Part shown: one piece after another, positions 1 to 6,822 of the stretch
How the letters are laid out: each line of letters starts with the position of its first letter
Numbering within the stretch: position 1 is the stretch's first letter
Assembly: GCF_009189165.1 (NCBI RefSeq)
Contig: NZ_CP045118.1
Span: forward strand, 3,348,001-3,412,000
Origin: Pseudomonas sp. SCB32
GTDB lineage: Bacteria > Pseudomonadota > Gammaproteobacteria > Pseudomonadales > Pseudomonadaceae
DNA length: 64,000 bases
Direction of reading: 5' to 3'
Notes under the pieces: model-generated
Database searches by the model: none
Seen by the model: only the letters and a program-made list of their open reading frames with translations
What the model was told of the DNA's origin: nothing
Position numbers and translations under genes: made by a program

Positions 1-740
1 CCGCAGGCGTCGACGTACCGGTATTCGGCCCCTGCGCACGCATGGACCTGGAGCTGGAACTGGGCATCTGGATCGGCCAGGGCAACGACCAGGGCAAGGC
101 CATCCCGATCTCCGGCGCCGCCGGGCATATCGCCGGCTTCTGCCTGCTCAACGACTGGTCCGCCCGCGACGTGCAGGCCTGGGAGTACCAGCCGCTCGGC
201 CCCTTCCTGTCGAAAAGCTTCGCCACCACCATCTCGCCCTGGGTCGTCACCGCCGAGGCGCTGGAACCCTTCCGCACCGCCCAGCCGGCCCGCCCGGAAG
301 GCGACCCGCAGCCGCTGCCCTACCTCCATGACGAGGCCGATCAGCAGTACGGCGCGCTGGATATCGAACTGGAAGTGTTGCTGCTCACCCCGCGCATGCG
401 CCACGAGCACCACGCGCCGGAGCGCATCGCCCTGAGCAACACGCTGAACATGTACTGGACCGTGGCGCAGATGGTCGCCCACCACAGCGTCAACGGCTGC
501 CGCCTGCAACCGGGCGACCTGTTCGGCTCCGGCACCCTCTCCGGCGAAACCCCGGACAGCTTCGGCAGCCTGCTGGAACTGACCACCGGCGGCAAACAGC
601 CGGTGGTACTGGGTAACGGCGAGGAACGCCGCTTCCTCGAAGACGGCGACGAAATCATCCTGCGCGCCCGCTGCCGCCGCGACGGCTACCCGTCGATCGG
701 CTTCGGCGAATGCCGTGGGCGGATTCTGCCGGCGCATTGA
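1..740 (+). CDS. fahA: Fumarylacetoacetase, 3' part (5' end outside window)
   Basis: The window opens inside this gene; the reading frame is set by base 3 and runs to a TGA at 738-740, giving about 245 C-terminal residues. The protein hydrolyses fumarylacetoacetate to fumarate and acetoacetate, the last step of tyrosine and homogentisate breakdown in the cytoplasm. The family core is visible: LLNDWSARDVQAWEYQPLGP, the KSFATTISPW segment, and the C-terminal GSGTLSGE and GFGECRGRI motifs, which belong to the metal-binding FAH fold. The ATG at 42 is internal, because the frame is open and family-like before it (GVDVPVFGPCAR). Homogentisate dioxygenase is usually just upstream, but that region is not in the window. 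Confidence 0.93.
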   Translation, partial: AGVDVPVFGPCARMDLELELGIWIGQGNDQGKAIPISGAAGHIAGFCLLNDWSARDVQAWEYQPLGPFLSKSFATTISPWVVTAEALEPFRTAQPARPEGDPQPLPYLHDEADQQYGALDIELEVLLLTPRMRHEHHAPERIALSNTLNMYWTVAQMVAHHSVNGCRLQPGDLFGSGTLSGETPDSFGSLLELTTGGKQPVVLGNGEERRFLEDGDEIILRARCRRDGYPSIGFGECRGRILPAH

Positions 741-753
741 TGCACCGCGCACC

Positions 754-834
754 GTAGGATGGCGTAGAGCGTAGCGAAACCCATCGATCCCATGCACCGA
801 CCGCATGGGTTTCGCTGCGCTCTACCCATCCTAC
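754..834. repeat. Long inverted repeat, GTAGGATGG...CCATCCTAC type
   Basis: The left arm (754-785) and right arm (805-834) are near-perfect reverse complements built on GTAGGATGGCGTAGAGC and GCGCTCTACCCATCCTAC. A second copy of the same unit lies at 4294-4368. It probably folds into a long hairpin after fahA. Pseudomonad genomes carry many such elements, and their accidental open frames (for example MGFAALYPSYG) are often mis-annotated as proteins. Confidence 0.8.
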
Positions 835-870
835 GGACTACGCACCGCTTCCCAGGCGCCGTATGCTCCC

Positions 871-1020
871 GTAGGAGCAACTGTCTTCTGGGCTCCCGCG
901 TTCGCGGGAGTGACGGAGTTATGCACTGTCCTCCGCACCCGTCATCCCCGCGAACGCGGGGACCCAGAAAACAACGTAGGAGCGGACCTTGTCCGCGAAA
1001 AGCGCCCGCAGGGCGCTCCC
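871..1020. repeat. Composite intergenic repeat (about 150 bp)
   Basis: In order, the unit holds GTAGGAGCAACTGTCTTCTG, the palindrome CTCCCGCGTTCGCGGGAG, a variable middle, the palindrome CCCCGCGAACGCGGGG, then ACCCAGAA and a GTAGGAGCGGACC-TTGTCCGCGA hairpin. The same order of parts recurs, inverted, at 32170-32300. It is a non-coding mosaic of REP-like hairpins. Confidence 0.75.
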
Positions 1021-1030
1021 GCCAACGCCC

Positions 1031-2074
1031 TCAACTACTCTCCCGCACCATCAACTCGAACCCCAGGTCCATCACCGGCTCGCTCACCGCCTTGTCGTTG
1101 ATCAGATCCAGCAGGCGCTCCGCCGCATGGGTCCCGATGGCCTTGCGCGGCGTGCGGATGCTCGACAGGCGCGGCACCATGAACTCCGAGCTGGGCAGGT
1201 CGTTGAAGCCCAGCACCGCCACTTGTTCTGGTATCCGAATGCCGTGGCGCATGGCCTCCAGCAGCGCGCCCTGGGCCAGGTCGTCGTTGCCGAAGAAGAT
1301 GCCTTCCACCTGCGGATGGCTGGACAGCAACTGGCGGAACAGTTCGCCGCCCAGGCCGACCGACGACGGGCGCGGCGTCAGCACTTCCAGCGCCGGGTCG
1401 TAGCAACCGGCCTGCTGCAAGGCACGACGGAATCCCTCTCCGCGCAGCAACGTGCGCTGGTCCAGTTGCGCGCCGATGTAGGCCAGGCGTTTGCGCCCAC
1501 CCTTGAGCAGATGCCTGGCTGCCGCCTCCCCCGCACGAATCTGCGAGAAGCCCACGCAATGCAACCCCGCGCCGGGGTCCAGGTCCATCATGTACACCGC
1601 CGGCACGCCGCTGGCCTCGATCATCCGCCGGGCGCTTTCGGTGCGGTCGAAGCCGGTCAGCAGCAGGCCGCGCGGCTGGTACGCGAGGTAGTTGCGCAGC
1701 AGGTTCTCTTCTTCGTCGCGGGAGTAGTGGTAGTTGCCGATCAGCACTTCCAGCCCGCGCGGGTGCATCACCGCGTGGATGGCTTCGAGGGTCTCGATGA
1801 ACAGCTGGTTGGCCAGCGAGGGCACCAGCACCACGATGTTGTGGCTCTGCTTGGAGGCCAGCGCGCGGGCGGCGGGGTTGGCCACGTAGCCCAGTTCGGC
1901 GGCGGCCTGACGGACTTTTTCCGCCAGTTCCGCGGCCACCGTGCTCACCCCGCGCAGAGCGCGCGAGGCGGTAATCGGGCTGACGCCAGCGCGACGTGCG
2001 ACCTCGTCGAGAGTGGGTCGGCCGGTGGTTCGGGAGCTTCTGTCGTTCTTCTTGTCTTTGTTCTGGGCGGTCAT
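1031..2074 (-). CDS. gntR: LacI-family gluconate repressor GntR
   Basis: A LacI/GalR regulator of 347 residues. The N-terminal helix-turn-helix is clear (PTLDEVARRAGVSPITASRA) and is followed by a periplasmic-binding-protein-like effector domain (IVVLVPSLANQLFIETLEAI, GIFFGNDDLAQGALLEA, VAVLGFNDLPSSEF). It is transcribed away from gntK and gntP, as in P. aeruginosa, where GntR represses the gluconate genes until gluconate or 6-phosphogluconate binds. I chose the ATG at 2074 (MTAQNKDKK); an upstream TTG at 2089 is possible, and neither has a strong ribosome site. An operator matching its recognition pattern sits about 30 bp upstream, which suggests autoregulation. The regulator of this locus is LacI-type despite its name. 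Confidence 0.9.
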   Translation of the reverse strand: MTAQNKDKKNDRSSRTTGRPTLDEVARRAGVSPITASRALRGVSTVAAELAEKVRQAAAELGYVANPAARALASKQSHNIVVLVPSLANQLFIETLEAIHAVMHPRGLEVLIGNYHYSRDEEENLLRNYLAYQPRGLLLTGFDRTESARRMIEASGVPAVYMMDLDPGAGLHCVGFSQIRAGEAAARHLLKGGRKRLAYIGAQLDQRTLLRGEGFRRALQQAGCYDPALEVLTPRPSSVGLGGELFRQLLSSHPQVEGIFFGNDDLAQGALLEAMRHGIRIPEQVAVLGFNDLPSSEFMVPRLSSIRTPRKAIGTHAAERLLDLINDKAVSEPVMDLGFELMVRESS

Positions 2075-2103
2075 CGGGCGGCTTGCCAAACAAAAATCGA
2101 GGC

Positions 2104-2120
2104 ACTAAGGTAGCGCTGTC
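2104..2120. promoter_or_regulatory. GntR operator 1 (upstream of gntR)
   Basis: Bases 2104-2117 read AC-T-AAG-G-TAGCGCT. This fits the P. aeruginosa GntR consensus AC-N-AAG-N-TAGCGCT as I remember it. The site is about 30 bp before the gntR start, so it probably mediates autorepression. Confidence 0.7.
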
Positions 2121-2274
2121 TCGCGAACAGGGCAATTGCCTGAGACCGGCCCCACCGGTCCCGCCCGCCGGCCCCTTGCTGCCCTCAGTGCAGCACCGCC
2201 GAAGCCGCCAGACAGACCGACTAGAATGACAATAATGCGGAGGCAGCCCGATGCTTTTCGTTTCGTCCACCAAA

Positions 2275-2286
2275 GATAGCGCTGTC
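2275..2286. promoter_or_regulatory. GntR operator 2 (upstream of gntK)
   Basis: The sequence GATAGCGCTGTC, preceded by CCAAA, lies 18 bp before the chosen gntK start. It shares the TAGCGCT core with the sites at 2111 and 2852. Its position inside an otherwise open frame argues that gntK begins downstream, at 2305. Confidence 0.7.
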
Positions 2287-2304
2287 TCAACGCCGAGGCC
2301 CTGC

Positions 2305-2826
2305 ATGCTCCCCGCCATCGATGCCGTCCTCATCATGGGTGTCGCCGGATGCGGCAAATCCAGCGTCAGCGAAGCCCTGTGCCTGCGCAGCGGCGCGTTC
2401 GCCATCGAAGGCGACAGCTTCCACCCGCAAGCCAACATCCAGAAGATGAGCGCCGGCATCCCACTGACCGACGAGGACCGCGCCGGCTGGCTCGACACCC
2501 TCGCCGCGCAGCTGCAGCAAGCCATCGCCGCCGGCCAACGCCCCGTGCTCACCTGCTCCGCGCTCAAGCTCATCTATCGCGAACGCCTGCGCCGCGCCGT
2601 GCCCGGCCTGGGCGTGGTGTTCCTCGAGCTCACCCCGGAAACCGCCGCCCAGCGCGTCGCCAAGCGCCCCGGCCACTTCATGCCGGCCAGCCTGATCGAC
2701 AGCCAGTTCGCCGCCCTCGAAGTGCCAACCAGCGAGCCGCTGACCCTGCGCCTGGATGCCACTCGCCCGCTCGACGAGTTGGCCGAAGCCGCGCACCTCT
2801 GGTGGCGCCAGCACTCCCACGACTGA
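2305..2826 (+). CDS. gntK: Gluconokinase
   Basis: Phosphorylates gluconate to 6-phosphogluconate with ATP in the cytoplasm, feeding the Entner-Doudoroff and pentose-phosphate routes. The 173-residue length is normal for the GntK/IdnK family. The P-loop GVAGCGKSS is at residues 12-20, then EGDSFHP and the LTDEDRAGWL segment typical of bacterial gluconokinases, and TCSALKLIYRERLR for the lid and substrate region. The frame is open back to 2251, but the ATG at 2305 has GAGG at 2295 with good spacing, and operator 2 lies upstream of it. It is followed by gntP after about 100 bp that holds operator 3. Confidence 0.93.
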   Translation: MLPAIDAVLIMGVAGCGKSSVSEALCLRSGAFAIEGDSFHPQANIQKMSAGIPLTDEDRAGWLDTLAAQLQQAIAAGQRPVLTCSALKLIYRERLRRAVPGLGVVFLELTPETAAQRVAKRPGHFMPASLIDSQFAALEVPTSEPLTLRLDATRPLDELAEAAHLWWRQHSHD

Positions 2827-2849
2827 TGCGATAGCGCCTGCCCGCCAAA

Positions 2850-2861
2850 GATAGCGCTATC
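2850..2861. promoter_or_regulatory. GntR operator 3 (between gntK and gntP)
   Basis: GATAGCGCTATC is a perfect 12-base palindrome and the best of the three operator copies. It lies 70 bp before gntP, so the permease probably has its own GntR-controlled promoter as well as read-through from gntK. Confidence 0.7.
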
Positions 2862-2911
2862 TCAACTCACCCATCTCTCTACACCCAGAGAAGAGCCGCT
2901 CCGGCAGAACG

Positions 2912-2924
2912 ACAACAACAGGAG
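2912..2924 (+). promoter_or_regulatory. Possible Hfq/Crc site at the gntP ribosome-binding site
   Basis: ACAACAACAGGAG overlaps the gntP Shine-Dalgarno sequence (AGGAG, start at 2931). Hfq/Crc in Pseudomonas blocks translation at A-rich AAnAAnAA motifs next to start codons, so gntP is a plausible catabolite-repression target. The call rests on sequence only. Confidence 0.45.
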
Positions 2925-2930
2925 AGCCCC

Positions 2931-4283
2931 ATGCTCGGCATGTCCCACGACACCTATCTGCTGCTGGATGCGGTGGTCACCATCATCGGCCTGATCCTGC
3001 TGATCACCCGGTTCAAGTTCCACCCCTTCATTGCCCTGATCATCGCCGCCGGCTTCCTCGGCCTGACCTCCGGCATGCCCGTGGCGACCATCGTCAAATC
3101 CTTCCAGGACGGCTTCGGCGGCGTGCTCGGCTTCGTCGGCATCATCCTCGCCCTGGGCACCATGCTCGGCAAGATGATGGCGGACTCCGGCGGCGCCGAT
3201 CAGATCGCCCGCACCCTGATCCAGGCCTTCGGCAAGGAACGCGTGCACTGGGCGATGATGTTCGCCGCCTTCCTCGTCGGCATTCCGCTGTTCTTCGAGA
3301 TCGGCTTCATCCTGCTGGTGCCGCTGGTGTTCATCGTCGCCCGCCGCAGCGGCGTGTCGCTGATCAAGATCGGCATCCCGCTGCTCGCCGGCCTCTCCGC
3401 CGTGCACGGCCTGGTGCCGCCGCACCCGGGCCCGCTGCTGGCCATCGGCGTATTCGGCGCGGACATCGGCAAGACCATCTTCTATGGCCTGCTGGTCGCC
3501 CTGCCCACCGCCGCCATCGCCGGCCCGATCTACGGCGCCTTCATCGCCCGGTACATTCCCGGCAAGCCGTCCGAGGAACTGGTAGCGCAGATCGCCCACG
3601 AGCCCGAAACCAGCGACCTGCCCAGCTTCGGCATCACCCTGGTCACCGTGCTGCTGCCGGTGTTTCTGATGCTGCTCAAGACCTTCGCCGACGTCATGCT
3701 CGCCGACGGCCATGTCGTCCGCGCCTGGCTGGACATGATCGGCCACCCGATCACAGCCCTGCTCCTGGCCCTGCTGCTGTCGCTCTACACCTTCGGCCAC
3801 GCCCGTGGCTTCGACTCGAAGAAGATCCTCAAGCTGCTCGACCAGAGCCTCGCGCCCACCGCCGCCATCGTGATGATCATCGGCGCTGGCGGTGGCTTCA
3901 AACAGATGCTTGTGGCCAGCGGCGTGGGCGACGTGATCGGTCACATGGCGGTGCACGCGCAGATCTCGCCGATCCTCCTGGCCTGGCTGGTGGCCGCGGT
4001 GATCCGCATCGCCACCGGCTCCGCCACCGTCGCCACCATCACCGGCGCGGGCATCGTGGTGCCGGTCATCGACCTCATCCCCGGCGTCAACCGCGAACTG
4101 CTGGTGCTGGCCACCGGCGCAGGCTCGCTGATCCTCTCCCACGTCAACGACGCCGGCTTCTGGCTGGTGAAGCAGTACTTCAACATGAGCGTGATGGAGA
4201 CCTTCAAGACCTGGACCGCCATGGAAACCATCCTCTCGGTGGTCGGCCTGGGCTTCATCCTGCTGCTGTCGCTGTTCGTCTGA
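2931..4283 (+). CDS. gntP: Gluconate permease, GntP family
   Basis: An inner-membrane gluconate:H+ symporter of 450 residues, the usual size for the GntP family. Hydrophobic segments run through the whole length. Family stretches include TSGMPVATIVKSFQDGFG, LGTMLGKMMADSGGADQIA, the conserved GLVPPHPGP loop near residue 162-170, and VPVIDLIPGVNRELLVLATG near the C-terminus. AGGAGAG ends about 5 bp before the ATG at 2931; an in-frame ATG at 2940 is less well placed. It imports the substrate used by GntK. A long inverted repeat follows the stop and may end transcription. Confidence 0.93.
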   Translation: MLGMSHDTYLLLDAVVTIIGLILLITRFKFHPFIALIIAAGFLGLTSGMPVATIVKSFQDGFGGVLGFVGIILALGTMLGKMMADSGGADQIARTLIQAFGKERVHWAMMFAAFLVGIPLFFEIGFILLVPLVFIVARRSGVSLIKIGIPLLAGLSAVHGLVPPHPGPLLAIGVFGADIGKTIFYGLLVALPTAAIAGPIYGAFIARYIPGKPSEELVAQIAHEPETSDLPSFGITLVTVLLPVFLMLLKTFADVMLADGHVVRAWLDMIGHPITALLLALLLSLYTFGHARGFDSKKILKLLDQSLAPTAAIVMIIGAGGGFKQMLVASGVGDVIGHMAVHAQISPILLAWLVAAVIRIATGSATVATITGAGIVVPVIDLIPGVNRELLVLATGAGSLILSHVNDAGFWLVKQYFNMSVMETFKTWTAMETILSVVGLGFILLLSLFV

Positions 4284-4293
4284 TACGTCAGGC

Positions 4294-4368
4294 GATGGGT
4301 CTCGCACGGCTCTACCCATCCTACGGACACGCTCCTCGTAGGATGGGTAGAGCGAAGCGAAACCCATC
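4294..4368. repeat. Second copy of the GTAGGATGG inverted repeat
   Basis: GATGGGT...GCTCTACCCATCCTACGG (4294-4326) faces CGTAGGATGGGTAGAGCG (4337-4368). It is the same family as 754-834 and follows gntP directly. Confidence 0.8.
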
Positions 4369-4447
4369 AAACCCCATCCCCAAGCACCCCGAAGAACGAC
4401 CACTCAACATCGTTCACCGCCCCGGACTCCTGCACGAGGTATCGCCC

Positions 4448-4588
4448 GTGACTTCCGCCGCAACTCCGAAAGCCCCCGCCGCCCAACCCACCTGGCCCCG
4501 CGACTTCGAGATCCGCGCCCGCTACGCCGAGCAGCAGGAACTGCTGCAACCGCTCCCCGCGCCGAACCCCGCCCCGTCGCACCCGTAG
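4448..4588 (+). CDS. Small hypothetical protein (46 aa), uncertain
   Basis: A GTG at 4448 has GAGGT at 4436-4440, a good spacing, and opens a 46-codon frame ending in TAG. The product starts MTSAATPKAPAA, has a charged middle (PRDFEIRARYAEQQELLQ) and a proline-rich end. Composition looks coding rather than random, but I recognise no family. It lies between two repeat elements in the gntP-gapN gap. The longer open frame back to 4295 runs through the inverted repeat and is not believable. Confidence 0.35.
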   Translation: MTSAATPKAPAAQPTWPRDFEIRARYAEQQELLQPLPAPNPAPSHP

Positions 4589-4690
4589 GGCGCATGACGC
4601 GGCACGCGTTATCCGCCGCCACCCGAACGCCGATTCACATTGCCTGCCCGTCGCTTCGAGGGTGGGTTCGCAGTGCCCTGAACTCACAGT

Positions 4691-4726
4691 CAATCGGCGT
4701 ATAACGCGGAGCGTTATACGCCCTAC
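4691..4726. repeat. GGCGTATAACGC / GTTATACGCC dispersed hairpin
   Basis: CAATCGGCGTATAACGCGG followed by AGCGTTATACGCCCTAC forms an inverted repeat. A near-identical unit lies at 40120-40155, and diverged pieces occur at 4586-4615 and 37003-37035. It is a small dispersed repeat family, distinct from the GTAGGAGCGGGC type. Confidence 0.7.
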
Positions 4727-4820
4727 CCGGCCACTCGTCGCATCGCCTGCTGAATCGATTTACCCAAGCACAATCACGGACTAAAACAGACCAGTCGCCC
4801 ACCGTCCCCGAGGATGAGTC

Positions 4821-6446
4821 ATGCCCGACAACAACAAACTCGACCCTCTGTTCCCCCGCCTCACCGACATCCCCGATGCCTGGCGCCCCGACGCGCCGGT
4901 CGAACAGCGCGACTACCTGGTAAACGGCGAACTGCGCCGCTGGGACGGCCCGCTCGCCCCGGTGCGCAGCCCGATCTTCCTCGCCACCGACGAAGGCGAT
5001 CAGCAGGTCATCCTCGGCAGCACCCCGCTGCTCGATGCCGACGCCGCCCTCGCTGCGCTGGGCGCCGCCGTGGCCGCCTACGACAACGGCCAGGGCCTGT
5101 GGCCGAACCTGCGCGTGGCCGAGCGCATCGCCCACGTCGAGCGCTTCCTCGCCCGCATGCGTGAACAGCGCAGCGCTGTGGTCAAGCTGCTGATGTGGGA
5201 GATCGGCAAGAACCTCAAGGACTCGGAGAAGGAGTTCGACCGCACCTGCGACTACATCGTCGACACCATCGAAGCCCTCAAGGCGCTGGACCGCCGCTCC
5301 AGCCGCTTCGAGCTGGAACAGGGCACCCTCGGGCAGATCCGCCGCGTGCCGCTGGGCGTGGCGCTGTGCATGGGCCCGTACAACTATCCGCTGAACGAGA
5401 CCTTCACCACCCTGATTCCGGCGCTGATCATGGGCAATACCGTGGTCTTCAAGCCCGCCAAGTTCGGCGTGCTGCTGATCCGCCCGCTGCTCGAAGCCTT
5501 CCGCGACAGCTTCCCGCCGGGCGTCATCAACGTCATCTACGGGCGTGGCCGCGAGACCGTCAGCGCACTCATGGCCAGCGGCAAGGTCGACGTCTTCGCC
5601 TTCATCGGCACCCACTCCGGCGCCGCCGATCTGAAGAAGCTCCACCCGCGCCCGCACCGCCTGCGCGCAGCCCTCGGGCTGGACGCCAAGAACCCCGGCA
5701 TCGTCCTGCCCAGCGTCGACCTCGACAACGCCGTCAGCGAAGCCATCACCGGCGCCCTCTCCTTTAACGGCCAGCGCTGCACAGCCCTGAAAATCCTCTT
5801 CGTCCACGAAGACGTGCTGCCCGGCTTCCTCGACAAGTTCAGCGCCAGGCTCGCCGAACTCAAATCCGGCATGCCCTGGGAATCGGGCGTAGCGCTGACG
5901 CCGCTGCCCGAGCCGGGCAAGGTCGACTTCCTCAATGCCTTGCTGCAGGACGCATTGGCCAAGGGCGCCAAGGTCATCAACCCCGGCGGTGGCGAAAGCC
6001 GCGAAAGCTTCTTCTACCCCGCGCTGCTCAGCCCGGTGAGCCCGGACATGCGCCTGTACAACGAGGAACAGTTCGGCCCGCTGGTGCCCGTGGTGCCCTA
6101 CCGCGAGCTGGGTGAAGTGATCGACTACGTGCTGCAGTCCGACTACGGCCAGCAGCTCAGCCTGTTCGGCGACGACCCCGCACAGGTCGGCCCGCTGGTG
6201 GACGCCTTCGCCAACCAGGTCGGCCGCATCAACATCAACGCCCAGTGCCAGCGAGGCCCGGACAGCTACCCCTTCAACGGCCGCAAGAACTCCGCCGAAG
6301 GCACTCTCTCCGTGCACGACGCCCTGCGCACCTTTTCCATCCGCACCCTGGTCGCCACCCGCTTCACCGAGTCGAACAAGGAGCTGATCAGCCAGATCAT
6401 CCGCGACCGCGACTCCAACTTCCTGACCACGGACTACATCTTCTGA
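4821..6446 (+). CDS. GapN-like NADP-dependent glyceraldehyde-3-phosphate dehydrogenase
   Basis: An aldehyde-dehydrogenase-superfamily protein of 541 residues, longer than the usual 480-500. The oxyanion Asn is in MGPYNYPLNET (Asn188) and the catalytic Cys in FNGQRCTALK (Cys320). The normal general-base motif ELGGK is replaced by GLDAK at 286-290, so the base is shifted or supplied differently, as I recall for the long GapN-like subgroup. The likely reaction is irreversible NADP-linked oxidation of glyceraldehyde-3-phosphate to 3-phosphoglycerate, which fits its place beside the gluconate genes that feed the Entner-Doudoroff route. P. aeruginosa has a homologue at the same position next to gntRKP. 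Codons 3-6 contain AACAACAA, a possible Hfq/Crc site. Confidence 0.8.
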   Translation: MPDNNKLDPLFPRLTDIPDAWRPDAPVEQRDYLVNGELRRWDGPLAPVRSPIFLATDEGDQQVILGSTPLLDADAALAALGAAVAAYDNGQGLWPNLRVAERIAHVERFLARMREQRSAVVKLLMWEIGKNLKDSEKEFDRTCDYIVDTIEALKALDRRSSRFELEQGTLGQIRRVPLGVALCMGPYNYPLNETFTTLIPALIMGNTVVFKPAKFGVLLIRPLLEAFRDSFPPGVINVIYGRGRETVSALMASGKVDVFAFIGTHSGAADLKKLHPRPHRLRAALGLDAKNPGIVLPSVDLDNAVSEAITGALSFNGQRCTALKILFVHEDVLPGFLDKFSARLAELKSGMPWESGVALTPLPEPGKVDFLNALLQDALAKGAKVINPGGGESRESFFYPALLSPVSPDMRLYNEEQFGPLVPVVPYRELGEVIDYVLQSDYGQQLSLFGDDPAQVGPLVDAFANQVGRININAQCQRGPDSYPFNGRKNSAEGTLSVHDALRTFSIRTLVATRFTESNKELISQIIRDRDSNFLTTDYIF

Positions 6447-6721
6447 TCAGACAGACCAGCCACCCCGGCTGACTCCGTAAACCTCACCCAACGCCGAACG
6501 GCCCCCTCTCCTCCTGGGAGAGGGCTGGGCTGATGGAACGACTCTGGCACCGAGCTTCCGCGCGAAACACCTGCTCCCGCTCTCGGAAGTCCCCTTCGAA
6601 CCCTCCCGACTCCGCCGGTTGCCGTTTGAAACAACCCGGTAAGGAGAGCCCATTACCCTTGCCTTAAGTCAAAGGGGTCACCCCGGAAGACTCGGTAGTC
6701 TGCGCGCCTCTCGACGAGCTT
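6447..6721. other. Non-coding gap between gapN and the triple RidA gene
   Basis: No convincing gene. It contains CCCTCTCCTCCTGGGAGAGGG (6509-6529), a common pseudomonad intergenic hairpin also echoed near 11300, and otherwise unremarkable sequence. The promoter of the downstream gene is expected in its last 150 bp. Confidence 0.5.
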
Positions 6722-6762
6722 GATATCCGTCGTCTGAACGATAAGTGGCAACGACCGATATC
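6722..6762. promoter_or_regulatory. Inverted repeat upstream of the triple RidA gene
   Basis: GATATCCGTCGT (6722-6733) and ACGACCGATATC (6751-6762) are reverse complements at 11 of 12 positions with a 17-base spacer. It lies 60 bp before the start codon. It could be an operator or an RNA hairpin; no family of regulator is indicated. Confidence 0.5.
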
Positions 6763-6822
6763 GCATGGACGAAGCGTTTGCCACACAACCCACGGATTCC
6801 CAGCGAACCAGGGAGTACTGAT

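Noticed and set aside
792..1101. Plus-strand frames over the 754-1020 repeats
   Set aside because: They translate repeat hairpins and have no ribosome sites or family look.
989..2113. 374-codon plus-strand frame opposite gntR
   Set aside because: His/Gln/Arg/Val-rich shadow of the LacI-type gene; no start signal. The same applies to the long antisense frames over gapN, the dgc/kinase operon, agcS, pilU, davB and ybiT.
2862..4403. 513-codon minus-strand frame opposite gntP
   Set aside because: Asp/His/Gln/Gly-rich antisense shadow; the membrane protein on the plus strand is unmistakable.
4295..4588. 97-codon plus-strand frame starting MGLARLYPSYG
   Set aside because: Its first half is the translation of a dispersed inverted repeat; such frames recur in pseudomonad genomes as false proteins. 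Only the last 46 codons, from a GTG with a ribosome site, are kept as a weak candidate.
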